From contig NZ_WMDQ01000008.1 in NCBI RefSeq assembly GCF_009707955.1, forward strand, positions 124,001-188,000: a stretch of DNA of 64,000 nucleotides. Direction: 5' to 3'. This document shows, piece after piece, positions 7,985 to 16,100 of the stretch. The position numbers were made by a program, and so were the translations under genes. The notes under the pieces were generated by a model. That model had not been told where the DNA came from. It saw only the letters and a program-made list of their open reading frames with translations, and did no database searches. Positions within the stretch are counted from its first letter, which is position 1. Each line of letters begins with the position of its first letter. The DNA is from Flavobacterium sp. LC2016-13. Lineage in GTDB: Bacteria > Bacteroidota > Bacteroidia > Flavobacteriales > Flavobacteriaceae.

Positions 7985-9106
7985 TTATTTAATTGCGTCC
8001 TGAATATTGATTTTTTCTCCGTCTTTATAAGCTATCAGGAAAGCAGCTCCATATCCTTTATTTTTAGCTTCTTGCAAATATTTTTTTGCATCATCATAAT
8101 CCGAAGTTTCCTGATAAAAATATTTATATATATTATTTTCAAATAACATTGTTACATTTTTAAGGCCTTTGAAGTTTTTAGGTTCTAATGTTGTTTTTTT
8201 AATACTTGCAATAAGCTGCACTTTAAAGAAGGTACCTTTTGGAGCATTTTTTATTATTGTAGGTGTTTCTGTAACTTTAGGTTTTGCAGTCGAAGTATCT
8301 TTTACCGGTCTTGTATCTACCTCTATATTTCCATTACCAAAATACTCTCTTTTATAACTTATGATTGCTTCGGCAATGGCTTTGGCAATATCGTCCTGCC
8401 CTTTTTCAGAATTTAAAATATTTCCTTCTGTTGGGTTTGAAACGAAACCTGTTTCTACTAAAACTCTTGGCATAAATGCTTTATGAAGTACCATAAATGG
8501 TGCTTGTTTAACGCCACCCTGACGAAGTTTTTTTCCAAGCTTGTCAAAATTAGCTTCGATTTTATCCGCAAGTGATATACTGTTGTCCATATATTCTTCC
8601 TGCATCAAAGTCATTCCTACCAATGATTCTGGAGAATTTGGGTCGTAACCTTCATATTTACGTTTATAATCTTTTTCTAAAGTAATAACCGAGTTCTCTT
8701 TTTTAGCGGCTTCAAGATTCGATGCTACTTTACTTAAACCCATAACATAGGTTTCAGTTCCGTCTGCAGCCGTATTTTTATTTGCATTACAGTGTATGGA
8801 GACAAAAATATTCGAATTTGCCCTGTTCGCAATGTTAGCTCTTTCGACAAGATCTATGAAAACATCTGTTTTACGAGTATAAATAACATCTATATTAGGA
8901 CTAGCTTCTAATATTTTTCCAACTTTTAACACAATTGCCAAGGCAATATTTTTTTCTATTCTTCCACTATAAACCGCACCAAAGTCATGATCGCCATGTC
9001 CGGCGTCGAGAGTTACTTTAAAGACATTTGATTGACTGTAAGCACAAAAAGTAGTTATTGTTAGAAAAAAACTAAAGATTAGTCTAGTTTTGTTAATTAT
9101 ATTCAT
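7985..9106 (-). CDS. N-acetylmuramoyl-L-alanine amidase (Amidase_3) with SPOR-like C-terminus
   Basis: The enzyme cleaves the bond between muramic acid and the stem peptide of peptidoglycan in the periplasm. The Zn-site motifs of the Amidase_3 family are present in order: 'LDAGHGDHDFG' (His), the Glu in 'RIEKNIAL', 'SIHCNANKN' (His) and 'VLVETGFVSNP' (catalytic Glu). A linker then leads to a C-terminal domain of about 75 residues starting 'GTFFKVQLIAS' that looks SPOR-like, which would bind denuded glycan strands. The ATG at 9104-9106 is chosen over the longer frame from 9172 because it places a normal signal peptide (MNIINKTRLIFSFF to AYSQ) at the N-terminus. It is divergent from lptD. Confidence 0.88.
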   Translation of the reverse strand: MNIINKTRLIFSFFLTITTFCAYSQSNVFKVTLDAGHGDHDFGAVYSGRIEKNIALAIVLKVGKILEASPNIDVIYTRKTDVFIDLVERANIANRANSNIFVSIHCNANKNTAADGTETYVMGLSKVASNLEAAKKENSVITLEKDYKRKYEGYDPNSPESLVGMTLMQEEYMDNSISLADKIEANFDKLGKKLRQGGVKQAPFMVLHKAFMPRVLVETGFVSNPTEGNILNSEKGQDDIAKAIAEAIISYKREYFGNGNIEVDTRPVKDTSTAKPKVTETPTIIKNAPKGTFFKVQLIASIKKTTLEPKNFKGLKNVTMLFENNIYKYFYQETSDYDDAKKYLQEAKNKGYGAAFLIAYKDGEKINIQDAIK

Positions 9107-9160
9107 AAATCTAAAAGTTAATTTTAATAAAATGCAACTGCTATAATTTTTATAATTGAT

Positions 9161-9168
9161 TATTTTTG
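9161..9168 (+). promoter_or_regulatory. Bacteroidota -7 box (TATTTTTG) for lptD
   Basis: TATTTTTG matches the TAnnTTTG -7 consensus of the Bacteroidota housekeeping sigma factor. No good TTG lies at the -33 position. If used, transcription starts near 9175, which excludes the longest possible lptD frame (TTG at 9156) and favours the TTG at 9239. Confidence 0.4.
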
Positions 9169-9238
9169 CCAAAAAATTATATGTAAGTTTGACATGTCAA
9201 AAAACAAGCCATACTTTTACAAAAATAGCATTTAAACC

Positions 9239-11891
9239 TTTGCATACAAACTTATTTAATATCGTTTTAATATCATTTTTCCTAACACTAGGATGTGGTA
9301 AATTATATTCGCAAGAGATAAAAAACAAAAACAAGCCCTTACCAGCTGTAAAACAAACAGATAAACCAACAAAAAGTACAAATGATACTATAAAATTGGA
9401 TACTGTCAGGCCAAAAAAGACTTTTCTTGACGGAAAAGTAAAATATATCGCGAAGGATTATGCCAAAATAGATCAGAAAAAGAAAACCATCACGCTTTAT
9501 AATGAAGCTGAATTATACTATAAAGATGTTGAGTTAAAGTCAGGTATTATTGTACTTGATTACGATAAAGATGAAGTCTATGCCGGTAGAATAAAAGATT
9601 CTGCGGGAGTTTTGACGCAATATCCTAACTTTAAACAAGGATCAAGCGAAGTTCAGCCCGACTCTATCCGTTTTAACTTTAAGACAAAAAAGGCTTTAAT
9701 TTTTAATTCAAGAACTGAACAAGGCGAATTTAAGATCAAAGCAGCGGTAACCAAAAAAGAAAACGATTCTGTTTACTTTTTAAAAGGTGCTCGTTTTACC
9801 ACTGCAAAAGATATTGATAATCCTGAATACTATTTCCGAACGAACAAGGTAAAATTTGTACCGAACAAAAAAGTAGTTGTTGGTGTTACCCAAATGGTAA
9901 TCGCTGATGTACCTACTCCTCTGGCATTACCTTTTGCTTTTTTCCCCATGACTAAGGAAAAAAGTGTTTCGGGAATTATTATACCAAGTTATAATGACTC
10001 TAATACCCGTGGATTTTCATTGCAAAACTTAGGGTATTATTTTGCCTTAACGGATAATTACGACCTGACGGTTTTAGCTGATTATTATACAAATGGTAGT
10101 TATGCCATGCGATTTGAATCTGCTTATGCTACAAGATATAAATACAGAGGTAATATTAATGTTCGTTTTGAGAATTTAATAAACAGCGAAAGAGGTTATC
10201 CTGATTACTCTAAACAGAATATCTACAACATTCAGTGGTCGCACTCTAAAGACACTAAATCGAATCCAAATTCAACATTTTCTGCTTCTGTGAATATGGG
10301 TAGTAGTAAATATTTTAAGCAGTCTATCAATCAGGCCAATGTTGGATCTAATTTGAACAATACTTTAAGTTCTTCTATTTCATATAATAAAACATTCAAT
10401 ACGATTCCGCAAGCGAGAATATCGTTGACAGCAACGCATTCGCAAAATACCCAAACAGAACAAATCAACATGACTTTGCCTACATTGCAGGCAAGTATAG
10501 ATCGTGTTTATCCGTTTGTTGGCAAGGATGGCGTAAAAAAAGGTTTCATCAAAAACATCAACTTACAATATAATTTAAGCGGTAAAAACAACATTGTAAC
10601 TACCGACTCATTATTCTTTAAACCTCAAATGTTTAGAGATGCACAAATAGGAATGCAACACTCTATTCCAATTAGTACCAACTTTAAAATATTTAAATAT
10701 TTTAGTGCAGGAGCTTCTACTAATTACCAGGAAACATGGGTAACCAAAACAATTCAAAAAGAATATAATACCGATTTAAGCAAAGTAGAAACTTCAACTA
10801 TAAATGGTTTTGATGCTTTTAGAACATATAATTTCAGCACAAATTTAGGAACTACTATTTATGGTACTTTTAATTTTGGAGATGATAAAAAAATTCAATC
10901 GATTCGTCACGTTATGCGACCTACAGTTACGTACGCATACACGCCAAGTTTTGAAAAATACTACAATACTTATGCTGTTGATGCTTCGGGAACAATAACA
11001 ACTGAATACACGCGATTTGAAGGTGGTGTTTACGGTGCTCCGAGTAAAGACAATTCTAATATTGTTGCATTTGCTTTAAGCAACACTTTTGAAGCTAAAG
11101 TAAGAGACAGCGACAGTACAAAAACAGAACCTAAAAAAATAATGCTGCTGAACAATTTAAACTTCAGTACGAGTTATAATTTTAATGCTAACGGAAAAGA
11201 AACTTTAGCCTGGCAACCTGTACTTGTAAGCGGTGGAACTCAATTTTTTGACAATAAAATGAATGTCAATTTTGGAGCTACTTTAGATCCTTATGCAATT
11301 GACAATTCAGGAAAAAGACTGAATACTTATAATATTGATAATGGCGGAAGTTTGTTTAGAATGACAAGTGCCAATTTAACTTTAAACTACTCTTTTTCTA
11401 ATAAAGACAAAGGCGGAAAAGAGGAGAATAAACAAAGTGAACGGAATGGTGGACGTAAAGATGATTTATTTGGTACCAATACCGATTTAAATGATCCACG
11501 AAACAGTCAGTTCGCGAATGACAAAGATGATAAGGATGATGTTATTACTGAATTCTTTAATTCAAAAATACCTTGGGATATGACATTGGCGTATTCGTTG
11601 ACGTATACTAATGTAAATCGGGAAAGTAAAATTAGCGGAAACTCAATCATGATTTCTGCCAATATGGATATAACTCCAAAATGGAAAGGCGGAGTTTCTA
11701 CAGGTTATGATTTTGTACAAAAAGGGGTTACTTTTACCCAGTTCCGTTTCGAAAGAGATTTATTAAGCTGGAGAATGGCATTTAACTGGAGTCCACTTGG
11801 TGTTAATTCTAACTGGAATTTCTTTATCGGAATTAAATCAGGTGTTCTTAGTGACATTAAATGGAACAAACGAAGCACTTCTAATCGATAA
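9239..11891 (+). CDS. lptD: LPS assembly outer-membrane protein LptD
   Basis: LptD is the outer-membrane barrel that inserts lipopolysaccharide into the outer leaflet, normally with the LptE lipoprotein. A signal peptide (LFNIVLISFFLTLGCGKLYSQ) is followed by an OstA-like jellyroll domain (about residues 65-210: 'GKVKYIAKDYAKIDQKKKTITLYNEAELYYKDVEL' region) and a large beta-barrel to the C-terminus. No ATG precedes the signal peptide. The frame extends back to a TTG at 9156, but the TTG at 9239 is preferred because it puts the signal sequence at the N-terminus and lies after the -7 box. That gives about 883 residues, normal for Bacteroidota LptD. Neighbours are the divergent amidase and downstream ridA. 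Confidence 0.88.
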
Positions 11892-11955
11892 TAAAATCGT
11901 ATTTTTAGCTATACAAATCTTTTTGATCATTAAATTCTTAATGATTGAATAAGTC

Positions 11956-11963
11956 TATTTTTG
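11956..11963 (+). promoter_or_regulatory. -7 box (TATTTTTG) upstream of ridA
   Basis: This is an exact match to TAnnTTTG, 20 bases before the ridA ATG. It suggests ridA has its own start site rather than relying on read-through from lptD. No matching -33 TTTG was seen at the usual spacing. Confidence 0.4.
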
Positions 11964-11982
11964 CATTTAACAATCTATTACT

Positions 11983-12363
11983 ATGAAAAAAATAATTTTT
12001 ACAGAAAAAGCACCAGCTCCAATCGGGCCTTATAATCAGGCGGTATTATCAGGAAATACACTTTATGCTTCTGGACAGATTGCAATAAATCCGGCATCCG
12101 GAGAACTTGTTACAGAAAATATCAATGACGAAACGCATCAGGTAATGCAAAATATTGCTGCTATTTTAGAAGCAGCCGATATGACTTTTGAAAATGTCGT
12201 TAAAGCAACTATATTCATTATGGATATGAATAATTTTGGTGCAATAAATACGGTTTACGGATCTTATTTTAACGAAAAAACCGCTCCAGCTCGTGAAACG
12301 GTTCAAGTGGCATGTTTGCCAAAAAATGTAAATGTTGAAATATCTATAATTGCTGTGCAATAG
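11983..12363 (+). CDS. ridA: RidA family enamine/imine deaminase
   Basis: RidA hydrolyses reactive 2-aminoacrylate and related enamines released by pyridoxal-phosphate enzymes, forming keto acids and ammonia. The 126 residues are the standard length for this trimeric YjgF/YER057c/UK114 family. Signatures include 'APAPIGPYNQAV' at the N-terminus, 'YASGQIAINPASGEL', 'VVKATIFIMDMNNF' and 'APARETVQVACLPKNVNVEI', which holds the conserved Arg. The last 20 bases overlap, tail to tail, with the end of mgsA on the other strand. Confidence 0.93.
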   Translation: MKKIIFTEKAPAPIGPYNQAVLSGNTLYASGQIAINPASGELVTENINDETHQVMQNIAAILEAADMTFENVVKATIFIMDMNNFGAINTVYGSYFNEKTAPARETVQVACLPKNVNVEISIIAVQ

Positions 12364-12718
12364 CATCTAATAATAATTGTGCCGTTGCTTCGTTTGTTGC
12401 CAGCGGCACATTATGCACATCGCAAACCCGAATCAACATATTGATATCAGCTTCGTGAGGATGACTTGATAATGGATCTTTAAAAAAGATGACCATTTTT
12501 GTAATTCCTTCTGCCACTCTGCCAGCAATTTGCGCATCTCCGCCTAAAGGTCCGGAAAGCATTCTTAGGGTTTTAAAACCCGCTGCTTCAGCTTTTCCTC
12601 CAGTTGTTCCTGTACCAATAAGGCTTATTTTTTCATGATGTAAAACTTCAGTATTTTTAATCAAAAAATCAATTAAATCTGCTTTTTTACCATCATGCGC
12701 AATAATAGCAATCTCCAT
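12344..12718 (-). CDS. mgsA: Methylglyoxal synthase
   Basis: The enzyme converts dihydroxyacetone phosphate to methylglyoxal and phosphate, a bypass that frees phosphate when sugar phosphates build up. The sequence shows 'IAHDGKKADLIDFL', the phosphate-binding 'GTGTTG', 'LSGPLGGDAQIAGRVAEG' with the catalytic Asp, and 'DPLSSHPHEADI'. The ATG at 12716-12718 is used, giving 124 residues. The frame extends upstream to 12754, but that would overlap the kinase gene and add residues absent from the family. It lies 10 bases after the GlcNAc kinase gene and close to gap and pfkA. The 3' end overlaps ridA. Confidence 0.92.
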   Translation of the reverse strand: MEIAIIAHDGKKADLIDFLIKNTEVLHHEKISLIGTGTTGGKAEAAGFKTLRMLSGPLGGDAQIAGRVAEGITKMVIFFKDPLSSHPHEADINMLIRVCDVHNVPLATNEATAQLLLDAIAQQL

Positions 12719-12728
12719 AAAACCAGAA

Positions 12729-13580
12729 CTATTGATTAGCAACATGGTACGCAATTAATCCGTCGATTGGTCTTCTTAACACATTACCTAATTGAAGCTC
12801 GTATTTATCAAAAGTTTCTTTTAATTCATCTTTTAAATAAAAAGCAATAGAACCAACAAAGTGTACCGGAACTTCTTTACAATTATCGAATTGTTTGATA
12901 TAGTTTTTAACGAACGATTTCATTCCTTTGAAAATGATTTTTCTACAAAATTCTGAATCTTTATGTTTGATTAAGAATTTAGCAAATGTCGCTAAATAAG
13001 CATTTGGATTTGGTTCTTTATATAATTTGTTTTTGATAAAATCAGCATCTAAATTATATTCTTTTTCAAATTCAACTGCCAGTTCTTTAGGCATTTTATT
13101 GAAATAATACTTTCTGATTAATTCTTTTCCAAAAACATTTCCACTGCAATCATCCATAGCAATATAGCCTAATGACTGTACTTTTTGATGCAATAGTTTT
13201 CCATCAAAATAACTACAGTTAGAACCTGTTCCTAAAATACTTACGATTGCTTCTTCTCCTTTTGGAGTTGTTGCATAAACCGCAGCATAGGTATCTTCAT
13301 GAACTTCAACAATAGCATTGTTAAAATATTCCTGAAATATTTGAGAAAGTGCAGTTTGCATTCTCTCTGTCCCACAACCTGCTCCGTAAAAGAACAAATG
13401 AGTAGCATTTTTTTTATTTTGTAGAATATCAAAACGATCGTTTAATCTTGAAACAATTTCAGGACCGTCAAGAATTTCAGGGTTTAATCCCAGGGTTTGT
13501 GTGGTGAATAATACTTTTCCGTTATCATCGATCGCAATCCAATCTGCTTTAGTAGACCCACTATCAACTATTAATTTCAT
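12729..13580 (-). CDS. N-acetylglucosamine kinase-like protein (BadF/BadG ATPase family)
   Basis: The protein has 283 residues of the ASKHA (actin-like) fold. The first phosphate loop is 'VDSGSTKADWIAID', the second 'SILGTGSNCSYF', and 'GYIAMDDCSGNVFGKELIRKYYF' lies between. This matches the BadF/BadG/BcrA/BcrD ATPase group that includes bacterial and animal N-acetylglucosamine kinases. The probable reaction is ATP-dependent phosphorylation of an amino sugar, for example from peptidoglycan or chitin turnover. It sits with mgsA, gap and pfkA in a minus-strand sugar-metabolism run, which supports a sugar kinase role. The true substrate cannot be proven from sequence. Confidence 0.8.
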   Translation of the reverse strand: MKLIVDSGSTKADWIAIDDNGKVLFTTQTLGLNPEILDGPEIVSRLNDRFDILQNKKNATHLFFYGAGCGTERMQTALSQIFQEYFNNAIVEVHEDTYAAVYATTPKGEEAIVSILGTGSNCSYFDGKLLHQKVQSLGYIAMDDCSGNVFGKELIRKYYFNKMPKELAVEFEKEYNLDADFIKNKLYKEPNPNAYLATFAKFLIKHKDSEFCRKIIFKGMKSFVKNYIKQFDNCKEVPVHFVGSIAFYLKDELKETFDKYELQLGNVLRRPIDGLIAYHVANQ

Positions 13581-13664
13581 TTTCTTTAGTTTTTGGATTA
13601 GTTTTTTCTCATATTAATTTAAAAGTGTGTTTTTTACATTAATTAAAGTCGAAACAAAATAAGA

Positions 13665-13694
13665 AAATCCCGTTACTTTTAGATAACGGGATTT
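13665..13694 (-). terminator. Terminator downstream of gap
   Basis: An 11-bp perfect stem (13665-13675 with 13684-13694) has an 8-base loop. On the minus strand it is followed by a T-rich stretch. It lies 17 bases after the gap stop and separates gap from the downstream kinase gene. Confidence 0.8.
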
Positions 13695-13711
13695 GCCAAA
13701 TTTATATATTA

Positions 13712-14716
13712 TTATTTTAAACCTGCGATGTGCACAGATAAATCAATTAATTTACTAGAGTATCCATACTCATTATCGTACCAAGATACGAATTTGAAGA
13801 AAGTTGAATTTAAACCAATTCCTGCAGTTGCATCAACGATTGAAGTTCTTTTATCAGAAATAAAATCTTGAGAAACAACAGCATCTTCAGTATAACCTAA
13901 GATACCTTTCATTGTAGTTTCAGATGCAGTTTTCAATACAGCTAAAATTTCTTCGTAAGTAGTTTCTTTAGCAACTTTTACAGTTAAATCTACTACAGAA
14001 ACGTCAGCAGTAGGAACACGGAAAGACATTCCAGTTAATTTTCCATTTAAAGAAGGAATTACTTTTCCAACCGCTTTTGCAGCACCAGTCGATGAAGGAA
14101 TGATGTTGATTGAAGCAGCACGTCCACCTCTCCAGTCTTTTCTAGAAGGACCGTCAGCTGTCATTTGAGTTGAAGTTGTTGCGTGAACAGTTGTCATTAA
14201 AGCTTCTTCAATTCCAAAGTTATCGTGAATAACTTTAGCTAAAGGAGCTAAACAGTTTGTAGTACAAGAAGCATTAGAAACAACTAAATCTGAAGCTTTT
14301 GCAGTTTCGTGGTTTACACCCATTACAAACATTGGAGCATCTGCAGATGGAGCAGAAATAATTACTTTTTTAGCACCACCTTTAATGTGCTCATTTGCAG
14401 TTTCGATAGTTGTGAAAATACCAGTACATTCAGCAACTACATCAACATCTACTTCGTTCCATTTTAAATCAGCAGGATTTCTTTCTGCAGTGATACGGAT
14501 ATTTCTTCCGTTTACATAAAGTTTTCCTTCTTTTACTTCAACAGTTCCGTTGAAACGACCGTGAACTGAATCATATTTTAATAAGTAAGCTAAATGATCT
14601 ACATCTAATAAATCGTTGATTGCTACTACTTCTACATTATCTCTATTGAATGATTCTCTGAAAACGATTCTTCCAATACGTCCAAATCCGTTTATTCCTA
14701 ATTTTACTTTTGACAT
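13712..14716 (-). CDS. gap: Glyceraldehyde-3-phosphate dehydrogenase, type I
   Basis: This glycolytic enzyme oxidises and phosphorylates glyceraldehyde 3-phosphate with NAD. It has 334 residues with the Rossmann motif 'INGFGRIGRIVFRE', the catalytic Cys151 in 'SNASCTTNC', the phosphate-site 'TVHATTSTQ' and the C-terminal 'SWYDNEYGYS'. The Asp in 'AINDLLD' after the second strand favours NAD over NADP. It follows pfkA by 88 bases on the same strand, and a strong terminator follows it, so a pfkA-gap transcription unit is likely. Confidence 0.95.
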   Translation of the reverse strand: MSKVKLGINGFGRIGRIVFRESFNRDNVEVVAINDLLDVDHLAYLLKYDSVHGRFNGTVEVKEGKLYVNGRNIRITAERNPADLKWNEVDVDVVAECTGIFTTIETANEHIKGGAKKVIISAPSADAPMFVMGVNHETAKASDLVVSNASCTTNCLAPLAKVIHDNFGIEEALMTTVHATTSTQMTADGPSRKDWRGGRAASINIIPSSTGAAKAVGKVIPSLNGKLTGMSFRVPTADVSVVDLTVKVAKETTYEEILAVLKTASETTMKGILGYTEDAVVSQDFISDKRTSIVDATAGIGLNSTFFKFVSWYDNEYGYSSKLIDLSVHIAGLK

Positions 14717-14804
14717 TTTACTTAATTTTTGCTTTTGTTTTTATTACACTAATTTAAAGTCTAATTTCCTCACAATAAACTTCTTCTATTTTAAACTTTT
14801 ATTT

Positions 14805-15791
14805 TTATGTTGACATTATATCAGACACTCTCAATAATTCTCTATCAATTTCAGATTTCCCTTTAATTGCTTGTTCTAATGGAGTTAAAGCTACTTTATC
14901 TTCACGCAAACCAACCATATAGTTTGATTTACCTTCTATTAAAGATTCTACTGCTTTTACACCTAAACGGCTTGCTAACACACGATCAAAACAAGATGGA
15001 GAACCACCGCGCTGCATATGTCCTAAAACAGAAACTCTTACGTCGTACTCAGGTAAATTAGCTTCAACATAATCTTTTAATTCGAAAACGTTTTTACCAA
15101 TTTTATCTCCCTCAGCAATAACAACTATACTTGATGATTTTCCTGAAGCTTTACTTTTTTGTAGTGAGTCTAGCAATCTGTCTAAACCTAAATCTTCTTC
15201 AGGAATAAGGATTTCTTCTGCTCCTGCACCAATACCGGCGTTAAGAGCAATATGTCCTGCATCTCTACCCATAACCTCCACAAAAAACAGACGGTTGTGT
15301 GAACTTGCAGTATCTCTAATTTTATCAATACAATCTACAACAGTATTTAAGGCTGTATCATATCCTAAAGTATGACTTGTACCAAAAATATCATTATCAA
15401 TTGTACCCGGAATTCCCATTACAGGAAAATCATATTCTGAATTAAAAATCAAACCTCCGGTAAAACTTCCGTCTCCACCAATAACAACCAAAGCATCAAC
15501 TCCGGCTTTTAAAAGGTTTTCGTGCGCTTTTTTTCTACCTTCCGGCGTTCTAAACTCAACAGAACGAGCCGATTTTAAGATCGTTCCTCCTTTGTTTACA
15601 ATGTTATTTACGCTTCGAGGGCCCATTTCTTTGAAATCTCCTTCGATCATTCCTTGATACCCTCTATAAATTCCTATGCATTCTATATTATGATAAGCAC
15701 ATGTTCGAACAACTGATCGTATTGCGGCGTTCATTCCTGGTGAGTCTCCTCCTGAAGTTAGAACACCAACTTTTTTTATTGTTTTTGGCAT
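14805..15791 (-). CDS. pfkA: ATP-dependent 6-phosphofructokinase
   Basis: PfkA phosphorylates fructose 6-phosphate to fructose 1,6-bisphosphate. Its 328 residues match the bacterial family. Visible motifs are 'GVLTSGGDSPGMNAAIR', 'VIGGDGSFTG' (the Gly-Asp-Gly-Ser form that marks ATP rather than pyrophosphate use), the catalytic 'PGTIDNDIFGT', 'EVMGRDAGHIA' and 'VLGHMQRGGSPSCFDR'. It is directly upstream of gap. The adjacency of mgsA is notable, since MgsA drains triose phosphate made downstream of this step. Confidence 0.95.
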   Translation of the reverse strand: MPKTIKKVGVLTSGGDSPGMNAAIRSVVRTCAYHNIECIGIYRGYQGMIEGDFKEMGPRSVNNIVNKGGTILKSARSVEFRTPEGRKKAHENLLKAGVDALVVIGGDGSFTGGLIFNSEYDFPVMGIPGTIDNDIFGTSHTLGYDTALNTVVDCIDKIRDTASSHNRLFFVEVMGRDAGHIALNAGIGAGAEEILIPEEDLGLDRLLDSLQKSKASGKSSSIVVIAEGDKIGKNVFELKDYVEANLPEYDVRVSVLGHMQRGGSPSCFDRVLASRLGVKAVESLIEGKSNYMVGLREDKVALTPLEQAIKGKSEIDRELLRVSDIMST

Positions 15792-16045
15792 TATTTAAGT
15801 ATTAAAGTGTAAAATTAGCAAACATTCAGCACTTTTCGGGTTATGATTATAATAATTTAATCAAATCTGTTAAATGCAAACGTTTTCGTTAATAAGTTTT
15901 TTGATATAAAAAAATTCATTTAAAATAATAAAAGGCACATATTTTAATTAAATCCTTAAAATTAACAATACATTAATGAAGTGTTATAAAAATCTTGATA
16001 AGCTCTCATTTTCAAAAACTTATCAATCTATAAATTTAGCATAAA
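15792..16045. other. Intergenic region without a recognisable gene
   Basis: This AT-rich stretch lies between the pfkA start and the hairpin after tamB. It should contain the pfkA promoter, but no convincing TTTG/TAnnTTTG pair was found on the minus strand and no RNA gene was recognised. Confidence 0.5.
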
Positions 16046-16068
16046 AAAACCATTATAAAAATGGTTTT
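16046..16068 (-). terminator. Terminator downstream of tamB
   Basis: A 9-bp perfect stem (16046-16054 with 16060-16068) has a 5-base loop. On the minus strand it is followed by seven T residues. It lies 33 bases after the tamB stop. Confidence 0.8.
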
Positions 16069-16100
16069 AATAAACTTAACGTTTTATCAACAAATTGACT

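Noticed and set aside
8169..8357. Short plus-strand frame antisense to the amidase
   Set aside because: It is a shadow of the real gene and has no domain; its hydrophobic stretch arises from the reverse reading.
9107..9172. N-terminal extension of the amidase
   Set aside because: It places 22 residues before a complete signal peptide and overlaps the lptD promoter region.
12719..12754. N-terminal extension of methylglyoxal synthase
   Set aside because: It overlaps the upstream kinase gene and adds residues not found in the family; the ATG at 12718 fits.
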